Shown here in pieces: positions 8,808 to 17,702 of a stretch of DNA of 64,000 nucleotides. The notes beneath the pieces were generated by a model, which saw nothing but the letters and a program-made list of their open reading frames with translations, had not been told where the DNA came from and made no database searches. Each line of letters starts with the position of its first letter. Position 1 is the stretch's first letter. Location: assembly GCF_003012935.1 (NCBI RefSeq), contig NZ_PUDR01000007.1, forward strand, positions 1-64,000. Direction: 5' to 3'. The translations under genes were made by a program, and so were the position numbers. The DNA is from Pannonibacter carbonis (GTDB lineage Bacteria; Pseudomonadota; Alphaproteobacteria; Rhizobiales; Stappiaceae).

Positions 8808-8928
8808 AAACGCGGGAGCGCGGGTGTAGTTGACATAATTCTCGGCTAAGGAACGGCCGAGGCAACTGATGCCCCGTGACTGCCGACGCATCGCGCCATG
8901 TGGACGATGCCGACTGGGAGGAAAACGA

Positions 8929-10563
8929 ATGACTGAAAAGAGCAAGATCGAAACCACGTCCGGCAAGCCGGCCCACCCGCAGGTCGAAAGCCTGTGCGAC
9001 CAGCTGACCGCTGGCCGGATCGACCGCCGCAGCTTCCTGCGCTCCATGACCTGGCTCGGCGTCACGGCCGCCTCGGCTTCGGCCTTCGCCGGCTTCATTC
9101 CGGCCCCGGCCCGTGCCGAGACCCCGGTTGCCGGTGGCAAGCTGCGCTTCGGCTGCGCCATCCAGGAAATCACCGACCCGGCGCTGACCAGCTGGATCGA
9201 GGCGTCCAACCTCTACCGCAACAGCCTCGAGTACCTGACCTACGTCGATGCCGACAACATCGTGCATCCGTATCTGGCCAAGAGCTGGACCCCGTCGGCC
9301 GATCTCACCGTCTGGGACTTCGAGCTGGACGAGCGCGCCAAGTGGTCGAACGGCGATGCCTTCGCGCCGGAAGACGTGATCGCCAACATTCAGCGCTGGA
9401 CGTCGCCGGACAGCAAGTCCTCCAACAAGACCGCCTTCGAGGCGATCAAGCTGGTTGAAAAGACCGGCCCGCATTCGGTCCGCTTCACCCTGTCGCGTCC
9501 GGTCGCATCGCTGCCCGAGCAGCTCTATTCCTACACCTGCGCCATCGTGCATCGCGACTTCGACACGTCCGGCGCCAACTGGCCGGCCAACCCGATCGGC
9601 ACCGGTCCGTTCAAGCTGGTCTCCTTCGAGGTCGGCCGTCAGGCGACCTTTGCCAAGCGCGCCGACTACTGGGGCACGCCGGCGCATCTGGACGAGATCC
9701 AGTACATCGACCTCGGCACCGATATCGCCACCCATCTGGCGGCGCTGGCCAGCAACCAGGTTGACCTCATCTACCGCGCGACCATCGCCGAGTACGACCT
9801 GATGAAGTCGCTGCCGAACATCCAGATCCTGACCGGCAGCGCTGCCCATACCCTGGTCATGCGCATGCAGGTCGACGCCAAGCCCTTCGACGACATCCGC
9901 GTCCGCAAGGCCGTGCAGCTTGCCGCCGACAACAAGCAGATGCTTGATGTTGTCTACCGCGGTGAGGGCCAAATCGGTGGCAACTACCACGTCTCGCCGA
10001 TCCAGCCGGACCACTTCCCGCTCGAGCCCGTCGCCCGTGACGTCGCCAAGGCCAAGGCCCTGCTGGCCGAAGCCGGTTATCCCGAAGGCATCGACATCGA
10101 GCTGACTCTTGGCAACACGCAAGGCCGCTGGGAACAGGACACCGCCCAGGTGCTGCAGCAGAACCTAGCCGAAGCCGGCATCCGCCTGAAGCTCAACGTT
10201 CTGCCCGCCGCCCAGTACTGGCCGGTGTGGGACAAGGTTCCCTTTGGCGCCACCTACTGGGCGCACCGTCCGCTCGGCTCCATGACCCTCGACCTCGCCT
10301 ACCGCTCGGGCGCGGCCTGGAACGAGAGCCATTTTGCCGATCCGGCCTTCGACGCCGCTCTCGACAGCGCCATGGGCACGGTCGATCCGGAAGCCCGCAA
10401 AGTGGCCATGGAAGCCTGCCAGACCATCCTGCGCGATCAGGCCGTCATGGTTCAGGCCTATTGGCCGGCCCGCTTCAGCGCCGCCGGCAAGAACGTCCGC
10501 GGCTTCGTGCTGCATCCGGCCGACTACTTCCGCATGGATGGCGTCTGGCTCGCCAAGGCCTGA
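8929..10563 (+). CDS. ABC transporter substrate-binding protein, peptide/opine type (family 5)
   Basis: A 544-aa periplasmic binding protein of the DppA/OppA superfamily that delivers the ligand to the permeases encoded downstream. The N terminus carries a twin-arginine-like signal: DRRSFLRSM, a hydrophobic stretch and a probable cleavage after PAPARA near residue 60, so it may be exported folded by Tat. The ATG at 8929 has a GGGAGGA ribosome site. Binding-domain features such as LAKSWTPSADLTVWDF and the RVRKAVQLAADN region are typical. The ligand is unknown; this superfamily binds peptides, sugars, opines and other small solutes, and the pathway context suggests a sugar-like compound or conjugate. 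Confidence 0.88.
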   Translation: MTEKSKIETTSGKPAHPQVESLCDQLTAGRIDRRSFLRSMTWLGVTAASASAFAGFIPAPARAETPVAGGKLRFGCAIQEITDPALTSWIEASNLYRNSLEYLTYVDADNIVHPYLAKSWTPSADLTVWDFELDERAKWSNGDAFAPEDVIANIQRWTSPDSKSSNKTAFEAIKLVEKTGPHSVRFTLSRPVASLPEQLYSYTCAIVHRDFDTSGANWPANPIGTGPFKLVSFEVGRQATFAKRADYWGTPAHLDEIQYIDLGTDIATHLAALASNQVDLIYRATIAEYDLMKSLPNIQILTGSAAHTLVMRMQVDAKPFDDIRVRKAVQLAADNKQMLDVVYRGEGQIGGNYHVSPIQPDHFPLEPVARDVAKAKALLAEAGYPEGIDIELTLGNTQGRWEQDTAQVLQQNLAEAGIRLKLNVLPAAQYWPVWDKVPFGATYWAHRPLGSMTLDLAYRSGAAWNESHFADPAFDAALDSAMGTVDPEARKVAMEACQTILRDQAVMVQAYWPARFSAAGKNVRGFVLHPADYFRMDGVWLAKA

Positions 10564-10578
10564 TTGGCCGCATCGGTT

Positions 10579-10604
10579 CCCCTCCCCCAAATTGCGGGGA
10601 GGGG
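10579..10604 (+). repeat. GC-rich intergenic hairpin after the binding-protein gene
   Basis: The stem CCCCTCCCC (10579-10587) pairs with GGGGAGGGG (10596-10604). No T-run follows. Such a stem between a binding-protein gene and its permease genes commonly protects the upstream mRNA and raises binding-protein dosage; that role is inferred. It resembles the other palindromic CCCCTCCCC repeats in this window, near 39280 and 58560. Confidence 0.5.
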
Positions 10605-10733
10605 CTAGGCCTGGTCGCCCCTGCACGCACCTTTGCGGCGACAGAACTTGCGGCCCCGCAGGGCTGCCAATAGCCTGACACACTGACTGACAGTTCACCG
10701 CACGCGGCTTGCCCCGCGCGCAACGGAGATCCC

Positions 10734-11705
10734 ATGCCCCTCATCCTGTTCATCCTGCGCAAGGCCGGCCAGGCGCTGGCGACCATGCTGGCGGTCTCCC
10801 TGCTCGTCTTCCTCGCCCTCGAGGTGAATGTGGACGACGTTGCGGTGAAGGTGCTGGGCCAGTTCTCCACCGCAGAGCAGCGGGCAGCCTGGCTCGAGGC
10901 CAACGGCTACAATGCCCCGTTCCTCTGGCGCTATCTGGAATGGCTCGGCGGCTTTGTCACCGGCGACTGGGGCATGTCGACCTATTACCGTGCACCGATC
11001 ACAGACCTGATCCCCGACCGGCTTGCCGCAACCGCCTGGCTTGCGCTCGGCGCCTTGTCGCTGATCGTGCCCTTCGGCCTTGGCCTCGGCGTCCTCGCCG
11101 GCATGCGGCCCGGCTCGCTCACGGACCGCGTGGTCTCGGTCCTCTCGGTGGTCACAACCTCGATCCCGGATTTCGCGAGCGCGGTGTTCCTGTCGATCGT
11201 CTTCGTCTTCTGGCTGGGGCTCCTGCCCGGTGCCAGCACCATGATCGGCGGCTTCGCGCTGAAGGAACTGGTGCTGCCGGTGCTGGTGCTGGCGCTCTAT
11301 TCCACCGGCTATCTCGCCCGCATCACCCGCGCCTCGATGGCCGAGGTGATGGCGACGCCCTACATCCGCACGGCGCGGCTGAAGGGGGCGAGCCTGCCGC
11401 GCATCGTCTTCCATCACGCCCTGCGCAACGCGCTGATCACGCCGATCACCGTCATCCTGCTGCAGGTGCCGTGGCTCCTGTCCGGCGTCATCGTGGTCGA
11501 GGTGTTCTATGCCTACAAGGGCTTCGGCACCCTGCTCTACGAGGCCGCGATCAACTCCGACATCTACCTGATCGAGGCCTGCGCCATGGTCTCCGTGCTG
11601 GTGGTCGTCACCACCCAGATCCTGTCCGACCTCGCCTACGGCCTCCTCAATCCGCGCGTCAACCTGCTGGGCGCGCCCAAGCCTGCCAAGGGAGACGCCG
11701 CATGA
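10734..11705 (+). CDS. ABC transporter permease, DppB-like
   Basis: A 323-aa inner-membrane permease of the dipeptide/oligopeptide class. It starts with the usual helix (LIFILRKAGQALATMLAVSLLVFLAL split over the first 30 residues) and has about six membrane segments. The permease motif region SMAEVMATPYIRTARLKGAS, near residues 200-220, is the coupling loop to the ATPase. An ATG at 10734 with ACGGAG upstream fits. It follows the binding-protein gene after 170 bases and overlaps the next permease gene by four bases (ATGA), forming one transport operon. Confidence 0.9.
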   Translation: MPLILFILRKAGQALATMLAVSLLVFLALEVNVDDVAVKVLGQFSTAEQRAAWLEANGYNAPFLWRYLEWLGGFVTGDWGMSTYYRAPITDLIPDRLAATAWLALGALSLIVPFGLGLGVLAGMRPGSLTDRVVSVLSVVTTSIPDFASAVFLSIVFVFWLGLLPGASTMIGGFALKELVLPVLVLALYSTGYLARITRASMAEVMATPYIRTARLKGASLPRIVFHHALRNALITPITVILLQVPWLLSGVIVVEVFYAYKGFGTLLYEAAINSDIYLIEACAMVSVLVVVTTQILSDLAYGLLNPRVNLLGAPKPAKGDAA

Positions 11706-12547
11706 TCCGTCTCGTCCGTCCCTATCTTACCCATCCGCTGGTGGCGGTCGGCGGTGCCGTCACGCTCCTGTGGCTGGTGCTGGCACTGTTTGCCCCACTG
11801 CTCGCCCCCTTCGATCCGCTGAAGACGATCCTGCCGCTCGCCCGGCCGTTGACGCCGGCGCCCGGCGGCGGAACACTCTGGCTCGGCACCGACATGCTCG
11901 GCCGGGACATCCTCTCCCGCCTCATCTACGGCGCGCGCACCGTTGTGCTCTATTCGACGCTTGCGACGCTCTCCGCCTATGCGGTCGGCATCGCGCTCGG
12001 GCTCTCGGCCGGCTACCTGCGCGGCCGCGCCGATGCCACCCTGTCGTTCCTCGCCAACGTGGTGCTCTCCTTCCCCGTGCTGGTGCTCTACATCGTCATC
12101 ATCGTGGTGATCGGCGCCTCGCCGCTGAACATCATCCTGGCGGTGGTGTTCTCCAGCGCGCCGGCCATTTTCCGCATCGTGCGCGCGCTGACCATCGACA
12201 TCGCCACCCGCGATTTCGTCCAGGTCGCCCGCACGCAAGGGGAAGGGTCGCTGCGCATCATGCTGGTCGACATCCTGCCCAACGCCACCGGGCCGCTTGC
12301 CGTCGATTTCTGCCTGCGTCTTGGCTACACCGCCATCACCATCGGCACCCTCGGGTTCCTCGGCCTTGGCCTGCCGCCCCCGACGCCGGACTGGGGCACC
12401 ATGGTCAACGAAGGCAAGGCCATGGCCATCGCCTTCCCCCATCTCGTGATCTTCCCCTGCATTGCCATTTCCTCGCTGATGCTGGGCCTCAGCCTGCTGG
12501 CCGACGGTCTCAAGGAACTCTCCGAAGCCAAGGGGCGCGGCGCATGA
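11702..12547 (+). CDS. ABC transporter permease, DppC-like
   Basis: A 281-aa second permease of the importer. It shows an N-terminal membrane helix, a short periplasmic loop ending in the DppC-type motif LGTDMLGRDILSRLIYGAR (residues about 60-79), and about five further helices. The ATPase-coupling loop is DFVQVARTQGEGSLRIML. The start at 11702 overlaps the stop of the first permease gene, and its own end overlaps the ATPase gene by four bases, so assembly is translationally coupled. Confidence 0.9.
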   Translation: MIRLVRPYLTHPLVAVGGAVTLLWLVLALFAPLLAPFDPLKTILPLARPLTPAPGGGTLWLGTDMLGRDILSRLIYGARTVVLYSTLATLSAYAVGIALGLSAGYLRGRADATLSFLANVVLSFPVLVLYIVIIVVIGASPLNIILAVVFSSAPAIFRIVRALTIDIATRDFVQVARTQGEGSLRIMLVDILPNATGPLAVDFCLRLGYTAITIGTLGFLGLGLPPPTPDWGTMVNEGKAMAIAFPHLVIFPCIAISSLMLGLSLLADGLKELSEAKGRGA

Positions 12548-14139
12548 CGACACAGACCCCCTCCTCCGACACGGCGATCCTGACCATCGACGGATTGACC
12601 GTGGCCCTGCCGCGCGGCGCTGACCGCCGCCATGCGGTGAAGGGCGCAAGCCTCGAGCTGTTCCCGCGCGAGATCCTCTGCGTCGTCGGCGAAAGCGGCT
12701 CGGGCAAGTCGGTCCTGTCGGCGGCCCTGATGGGCGCCGTGCCGAAGGGGCTCGCCATCGAAAGCGGCCGGATCCTGTTGCAGGGCAAGGATCTCGCCCT
12801 TGCCAGCGAGCGCGAGCTGACGCGCATCCGCGGCCGCGACATCGCCATGATCTTCCAGGAACCCATGTCGGCGCTCAACCCGGCGCTGACTGTGGGCGAA
12901 CAGATCGAGGAGATGTTCGTCCTGCATACGGATCTGGCCGCCGAGGCGCGCCGCGCCCGCACCCGCGCGCTGGTCGAGGCCATGCATCTGCCCGACCCGG
13001 ACCGGATCCTCGCCTCCTATCCGCATGAACTCTCCGGCGGCCAGTGCCAGCGTGTCGTCATTGCCATGGCGCTGGCGCTGGATCCCAAGGTGCTCATCGC
13101 CGACGAGCCGACCACGGCGCTTGATGTCACCACCCAGGCGCAGGTTCTGAAGCTGATCCGCGAGCTGAAGGACAGCCACGGCCACGGCATCCTGTTCATC
13201 ACCCATGACTTCGGCGTCGTCGCCGACATCGCCGACCGCATCGCCGTCATGCGCGGCGGCGAGATCGTCGAGATCGGCAGCGCCGCGCAGGTGCTGACAC
13301 AGCCGGCGCATGACTACACCCGGGCCCTGATCGCCGCCGTTCCGAGCCTGACGCCGCGTGCCCCGCGCGCCGCCCGCGCAGCCGAGCCGGTGCTGGAGAT
13401 CAGCAACCTCGAGCACCACTACGGCCGCACGAAGGCGTTGAACGACATCTCCCTCACCTTGCGCCGGGGCGAGGTCGTCTCCATCGTCGGCGAGAGCGGC
13501 TCGGGCAAGTCGACGCTCGCCAAGGCCGCGATCCGTCTCATTGACCCGACCGGCGGCGCGATCTCCGTGTCCGGCACGCCCTTCCTCGCGCTGAAAGGCG
13601 CGGCACTGCGCCAGAAGCGGCGGCTGATCCAGATGGTGTTCCAGGACCCGGTCGGTTCGCTCAATCCGCGGCGCACCGTTGGCGAGATGATTTCCCGCGC
13701 GGCGATCCTGTCAGGCGCCAGCCGGGCCGAGGCCACGCGGCGGGCAGAAGACCTTCTCGAATTGGTCGGACTGCAGAAGTCCGCCTACCACCGCCGCCCG
13801 GCCGCCTTTTCCGGTGGCCAGCGCCAGCGGGTCGGCATTGCCCGGGCGCTGGCGATGCACCCGGAGGCGCTGATTGCCGACGAGAGCGTATCGGCGCTGG
13901 ATGTCTCGGTCCAGGCTCAGGTGCTGGAACTCCTGAAGTCGCTGCAGGAGAAGCTGAATCTTGGCATTCTGTTCATCACCCATGACCTGCGCGTCGCGGC
14001 CCAGATCAGCGACGAGATCGTGGTCATGCACAAGGGGCGAATCGTCGAGAAGGGGCCGGCCGAGGCGGTGCTGCTGGCACCGAAAGATCCCTATACGCGC
14101 AGTCTCATCGATGCCGCGCCTGGCCGGGGCAGCATCTGA
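12544..14139 (+). CDS. Fused two-domain ABC transporter ATPase (DppD-DppF type)
   Basis: A 531-aa protein that joins both ATPase halves of a peptide-type importer in one chain. Domain 1 has Walker [10 protein letters not shown], signature LSGGQCQRV and Walker [12 protein letters not shown]. Domain 2 has Walker [10 protein letters not shown], signature FSGGQRQRV and Walker [12 protein letters not shown]; the DES variant is common in this family. The linker is Ala/Arg/Pro-rich around residues 255-280. It closes the transporter operon. No clear terminator follows; the 250 bases to the next gene are comparatively A+T-rich and probably hold the chemoreceptor promoter, though I find no confident -35/-10 pair. 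Confidence 0.92.
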   Translation: MTTQTPSSDTAILTIDGLTVALPRGADRRHAVKGASLELFPREILCVVGESGSGKSVLSAALMGAVPKGLAIESGRILLQGKDLALASERELTRIRGRDIAMIFQEPMSALNPALTVGEQIEEMFVLHTDLAAEARRARTRALVEAMHLPDPDRILASYPHELSGGQCQRVVIAMALALDPKVLIADEPTTALDVTTQAQVLKLIRELKDSHGHGILFITHDFGVVADIADRIAVMRGGEIVEIGSAAQVLTQPAHDYTRALIAAVPSLTPRAPRAARAAEPVLEISNLEHHYGRTKALNDISLTLRRGEVVSIVGESGSGKSTLAKAAIRLIDPTGGAISVSGTPFLALKGAALRQKRRLIQMVFQDPVGSLNPRRTVGEMISRAAILSGASRAEATRRAEDLLELVGLQKSAYHRRPAAFSGGQRQRVGIARALAMHPEALIADESVSALDVSVQAQVLELLKSLQEKLNLGILFITHDLRVAAQISDEIVVMHKGRIVEKGPAEAVLLAPKDPYTRSLIDAAPGRGSI

Positions 14140-14389
14140 ACTGTTTGACGTGGCGCCCTTGTCACGACAGAAACTCTATTCTGCGCCACTGTCACTATTT
14201 GCAGGACAAGTATAAATCAGACGAAAATTACCTTGCGGGCTCAACACCCTGCACATTAACCGACTTAGTCCCTTGAGTTCCAACAATTATTCGGCTTCTG
14301 AACCGGCAATTAAAGCTTGAGTAAGCACGACATCTTATCTTCTCCTGAAGGCCTGCGGTGACAGGTCCTTGATTTCAGAAGGTAGTGTC

Positions 14390-16072
14390 ATGGCGCTGAA
14401 ACACATTCCGATTGTCCAGAAGATGCTGGCCGTCCTGATCCTGATGGGGCTTTGCGCCACCGGGCTTGCCGTCGTTGCCTGGAGTGAGATCACTGGCCTC
14501 ACCGGCAGCTTCACCGAGGTCGGCAAGTCCGAGGAAGCCGCTCGAGAGGCGATGGATCTTCGCGTCGACATCATCGCCATCAGCCGCATGACCTACCAGT
14601 TGGCCCTTGCTCCTGAAAAGGCTGCCGATTTCCGTGCCGAAGCCGGTCGACGCGCCGAGGAAATGCTGGGCCGTCTGCCGATCCTGGAAAAAGTCGCCGA
14701 CACACAGCAGCGCCAGCAGCTTACCGGCATCCGTGCAGCGCTCGACAGTTACTTCCGCTCCATCACCGCGATGGTAGACGTTGCTGCCAAGGATGCTGCC
14801 AATGCTGAAGCCATCAAGGCGGCTCTGGGCACCGCGCTGAACGGACAGAAGGCCGTCACCGACGCCGTGAAGGTCTATTCCACCTATTCCGCCGAGATGA
14901 TGGCCACCCAGCGCGAAACGGCTGCGACCACCGCGCTCGGCGCAGTCACCACCATGCTGGTAACGGCAGGCGTCGTGATCGTTCTTGGCCTCGCGCTTGG
15001 GTTCTATGTCAGCCAGGCCGGCGTCGCCGGTCCGATCCGCCGCATTGTCGGCACGCTCGAAGAACTGGCCCATGGCAACTACAATGCTGCCATCGAGGGC
15101 GGTGAACGCCGTGATGAAGTAGGCGCTCTGGCCCGCGCGGCCGCCGTCTTCCGCGATGCCGGTCTCGAGAAGGACCGCCTGACGGCCGAGCGCGAAGCCC
15201 AGAAGGCCGAGAACGAAGCAGTTCAGCGGCAGATGATGGCGCGGCTTGCGCAGGAATTCGAACAGGCCGTCGGCGGTATCATCCGCTCGGTATCGTCCGC
15301 TGCCACTCGTCTTGATGCCTCTGCCCGTGTGATGTCCGGCAGCGCGCAGGAAACCTCGCAGCAGTCCACAACCGTTGCAGCTGCCTCGGAACAGGCCTCG
15401 GCCAACGTCCAGACCGTGGCAGCGGCCACCGAAGAACTCACCGCCTCGGTGCGCGAGATCGCAGGTCAGGTCGACCAGTCCAACCGCATGTCAGCCGTGG
15501 CCGTGAAGGATGCAGACGAGGCCGCCAGCAAGGTGCATGGCTTGTCCAACGCCGCCCAGAAGATCGGCGACATCGTCGAATTGATCAATGGCATTGCCAG
15601 CCAGACGAACCTTCTGGCCCTCAACGCGACCATCGAGGCCGCGCGCGCCGGTGACGCAGGACGTGGCTTTGCGGTCGTTGCCTCCGAAGTGAAGCAGCTT
15701 GCAGAACAGACGGCCAGCGCGACAACGGAAATCGCAGCCCAGATCTCCTCGATCCAGGCTTCAACAACCGACAGCGCCTCGGCCATCAATGCCATCGCGG
15801 AATCGATCCGCAAGATGAACCAGATCAGCGCTGCGGTGGCCGCAGCGGTAGAGGAACAGGCCGCCGCCACCCAGGAGATCGCCCGCAACGTGCAGCAGGC
15901 CTCGACGGGCACCGCCGAGGTCTCGCAAGCCATCACCACGGTCACCCGCGCCGCTGGCGAGGCCAGCTCCGTGGCCAACGAGGTGCTGGGCTTCTCCGGC
16001 GAACTCGCAAGCCAGTCGGAACGTCTGAACCAGGAGCTGAACCGCTTCCTGTCGACGATCCGCGCCGCCTGA
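14390..16072 (+). CDS. Methyl-accepting chemotaxis protein
   Basis: A 560-aa membrane chemoreceptor. It has a membrane helix at about residues 10-32, a periplasmic four-helix-type sensor domain to about 187, a second membrane helix at about 188-212, a HAMP domain, and a long cytoplasmic coiled coil. The hairpin tip holds the universal [17 protein letters not shown] segment. The ATG at 14390 has AGAAGG just upstream; a TTG at 14369 is in frame but would add a non-family extension. It lies directly after the peptide-type importer, so it may sense the imported compound or its binding protein; that is an inference from position. It is followed by an intrinsic terminator. Confidence 0.92.
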   Translation: MALKHIPIVQKMLAVLILMGLCATGLAVVAWSEITGLTGSFTEVGKSEEAAREAMDLRVDIIAISRMTYQLALAPEKAADFRAEAGRRAEEMLGRLPILEKVADTQQRQQLTGIRAALDSYFRSITAMVDVAAKDAANAEAIKAALGTALNGQKAVTDAVKVYSTYSAEMMATQRETAATTALGAVTTMLVTAGVVIVLGLALGFYVSQAGVAGPIRRIVGTLEELAHGNYNAAIEGGERRDEVGALARAAAVFRDAGLEKDRLTAEREAQKAENEAVQRQMMARLAQEFEQAVGGIIRSVSSAATRLDASARVMSGSAQETSQQSTTVAAASEQASANVQTVAAATEELTASVREIAGQVDQSNRMSAVAVKDADEAASKVHGLSNAAQKIGDIVELINGIASQTNLLALNATIEAARAGDAGRGFAVVASEVKQLAEQTASATTEIAAQISSIQASTTDSASAINAIAESIRKMNQISAAVAAAVEEQAAATQEIARNVQQASTGTAEVSQAITTVTRAAGEASSVANEVLGFSGELASQSERLNQELNRFLSTIRAA

Positions 16073-16095
16073 CACACTGCACTCTCAAAACAAGG

Positions 16096-16121
16096 CGGGC
16101 GTCCTTCGGCGCCCGTTTTCG
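16096..16121 (+). terminator. Intrinsic terminator of the chemoreceptor gene
   Basis: The stem CGGGCG/CGCCCG (16096-16101 with 16110-16115), with loop TCCTTCGG, is followed by TTTTCGTT. It lies 24 bases after the stop. Confidence 0.75.
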
Positions 16122-16190
16122 TTCAGGCATCAATTCGCCTTGCCGCTTCCGCGCCCTCTCGATCACAGCGATCAAACCAGACACACAGCG

Positions 16191-16293
16191 GTCATCCCCG
16201 CCTTGTGCGGGGATCCGGCCATCGGCTCGTTCGGACAAGAGACCTTGATCGCATCCCGAGGCAGCATGGATCCCCGCACAAGGCGGGGATGAC
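16191..16293. repeat. Perfect 26-bp inverted repeat pair (GTCATCCCC family)
   Basis: The segment 16191-16216 is the exact reverse complement of 16268-16293. Each arm is itself a near-palindrome, with a GTCATCCCCGC start and GCGGGGATCC end, and 51 bases separate the arms. Relatives occur at 54349-54373 (single) and 58624-58728 (pair). They look like a REP/BIME-type family placed between convergent or loosely spaced genes. Confidence 0.8.
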
Positions 16294-16363
16294 CTCAGCA
16301 GTGTATGGCATTCAAGAAAACCAAGGACTTGCACTGGCCTACCCCCTCATGTGGAACTCCGCC

Positions 16364-17404
16364 TCAGCCGCCCCCGCGCCGCCTGAACAGGCGATCCACG
16401 ACCGGCGCAAGCAGGATGACGAGGACGATGCGCAACAGGTGATGGCAGATCACATAGGTGAGGTTGCCGCCGGCCATGATGGCGATGACGACCATTTCGG
16501 CCTGCCCGCCGGGCAGAAACGCGAGAAACGCATCAATCGCTGGCGCCGTTCCGGTCAGATAGATCAGTTCGATGAAGACGAGGCTGATGCCCGCCAGCAG
16601 CACGGCATAGACAAAGCCTGCCAGCACGTCGACCTTCAGCTCGTGCAGCGTGATGCCGGTGTATTTCGCCCCGACCGCGATGCCGATGAAGAACTGAACC
16701 GCCCAGATGATCTCTGCCGGGGGCCGCTCGGTGATGATGCCGGACAGCGAGAAGATCGCCGTCAGGATCATGGGCCCGAGGATCGACGCGCCGAACAGCC
16801 CGACGCGTTCGGCAATCTTCCAGCCGCCTACACCGCAAACCAGCATGAGGGCAAGCTGCATGGGGTCCGCCTCCAGCAAGGGACGGCCCGGTGCTGCGGT
16901 GAGATCGGCATTCCAGACGAGCGTCATCAGGATGGGTGCGGCGGTGACGACCACCAGCACGCGAGTTGCATGGATCAGTGACAGGGCCCGGACATCGCCG
17001 CCTGCCTCCTCGCCGAACACCAGCATGTCCTGCAAACCGCCGGGCATGGCCGCATACCACGCCGTCGGGTGGTTCATCTTGAAGCCGAAGCGGAACAGCG
17101 GGTAACCGATCACCGCGATCACTGCGATGAACAGCGGCACGAAGACCAGCGAGCCGGCCATGGCCGGCAGATCGCCGACGATGGCCGGAGTGATCGAGGC
17201 GCCGACGGCGACACCCAGGAAGGTGCGCATGAAGGTGCCAAAGCCACCGGCATTGGCCATTTTCGCGCCGCAGAGCGCCGCCACCAGACAGGCCATCAAT
17301 GGCCCGAGCAGCAAGGGCAGCGGCAGTCCGGCAAGGACAAAGACAAATGCACCGAGCGCGGCGACCGCAAATGTCGTCGCCCGCGCCTTGACGAGATCAG
17401 ACAC
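16364..17404 (-). CDS. AbrB-family integral membrane protein (PF05145 type)
   Basis: A 346-aa polytopic membrane protein, with an internally repeated half and about ten helices, of the family once labelled 'ammonia monooxygenase' or AbrB. Its members are regulators or transporters of unknown substrate. The motif AAMPGGLQDML occurs in the middle and AFLPGGQAEMV near the C terminus, the paired PGG signatures of the two halves. A GTG start at 17404 overlaps the end of the DUF4387 gene by eight bases, so it belongs to the same minus-strand operon as tctCBA and the AtuA gene. The ORF is open further upstream, but only inside the neighbour. A role in uptake or efflux of the pathway compound is inferred. 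Confidence 0.8.
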   Translation of the reverse strand: MSDLVKARATTFAVAALGAFVFVLAGLPLPLLLGPLMACLVAALCGAKMANAGGFGTFMRTFLGVAVGASITPAIVGDLPAMAGSLVFVPLFIAVIAVIGYPLFRFGFKMNHPTAWYAAMPGGLQDMLVFGEEAGGDVRALSLIHATRVLVVVTAAPILMTLVWNADLTAAPGRPLLEADPMQLALMLVCGVGGWKIAERVGLFGASILGPMILTAIFSLSGIITERPPAEIIWAVQFFIGIAVGAKYTGITLHELKVDVLAGFVYAVLLAGISLVFIELIYLTGTAPAIDAFLAFLPGGQAEMVVIAIMAGGNLTYVICHHLLRIVLVILLAPVVDRLFRRRGGG

Positions 17405-17702
17405 GGACGTCCGCCTCTTCCAGCAGCACCGCCCATTGCGCGCCGTGCATGTCGCGGTCATCACGGCTGCCCTGGACCACGGGTCGTGGCAGCGAGAACT
17501 TGATCACCGAAAGCTCCTCGATGTCGAACCGCTTCAGATGCTGGGGCTCGACGCGGTAGAGCGCGGCAACCTCACCCGTCGCCAGGGCCGGCACAACCTT
17601 GGCATAGACCTCGGGCGATCCGCAGAACACGTCAACGGTGACCCAGAAGGGGCCAGCGTTCTTCGAGCGGACCTTCAGCACCACATCACCGAGCCGGGCC
17701 AT
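17397..17702 (-). CDS. DUF4387 domain protein
   Basis: A 101-aa small soluble protein of the DUF4387 family. Typical features are RSKNAGPFWVTVDVFC near the N terminus and SLPRPVVQGSRDDRDMHG near the C terminus. The family almost always occurs next to, or fused with, AtuA-family (DUF1446) proteins, and its role is unknown. The start at 17702 lies 17 bases inside the AtuA gene, and its end overlaps the AbrB-type gene. The pair with AtuA probably forms a two-subunit enzyme acting on an acyl or carboxylic substrate; this is inference. Confidence 0.82.
   Translation of the reverse strand: MARLGDVVLKVRSKNAGPFWVTVDVFCGSPEVYAKVVPALATGEVAALYRVEPQHLKRFDIEELSVIKFSLPRPVVQGSRDDRDMHGAQWAVLLEEADVRV

Noticed and set aside
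8760-8835. A guanidine-I (ykkC) riboswitch before the ABC importer
   Set aside because: A GGTTCCG string is present, but I cannot find the other conserved ykkC elements in order, so I list only the hairpins.
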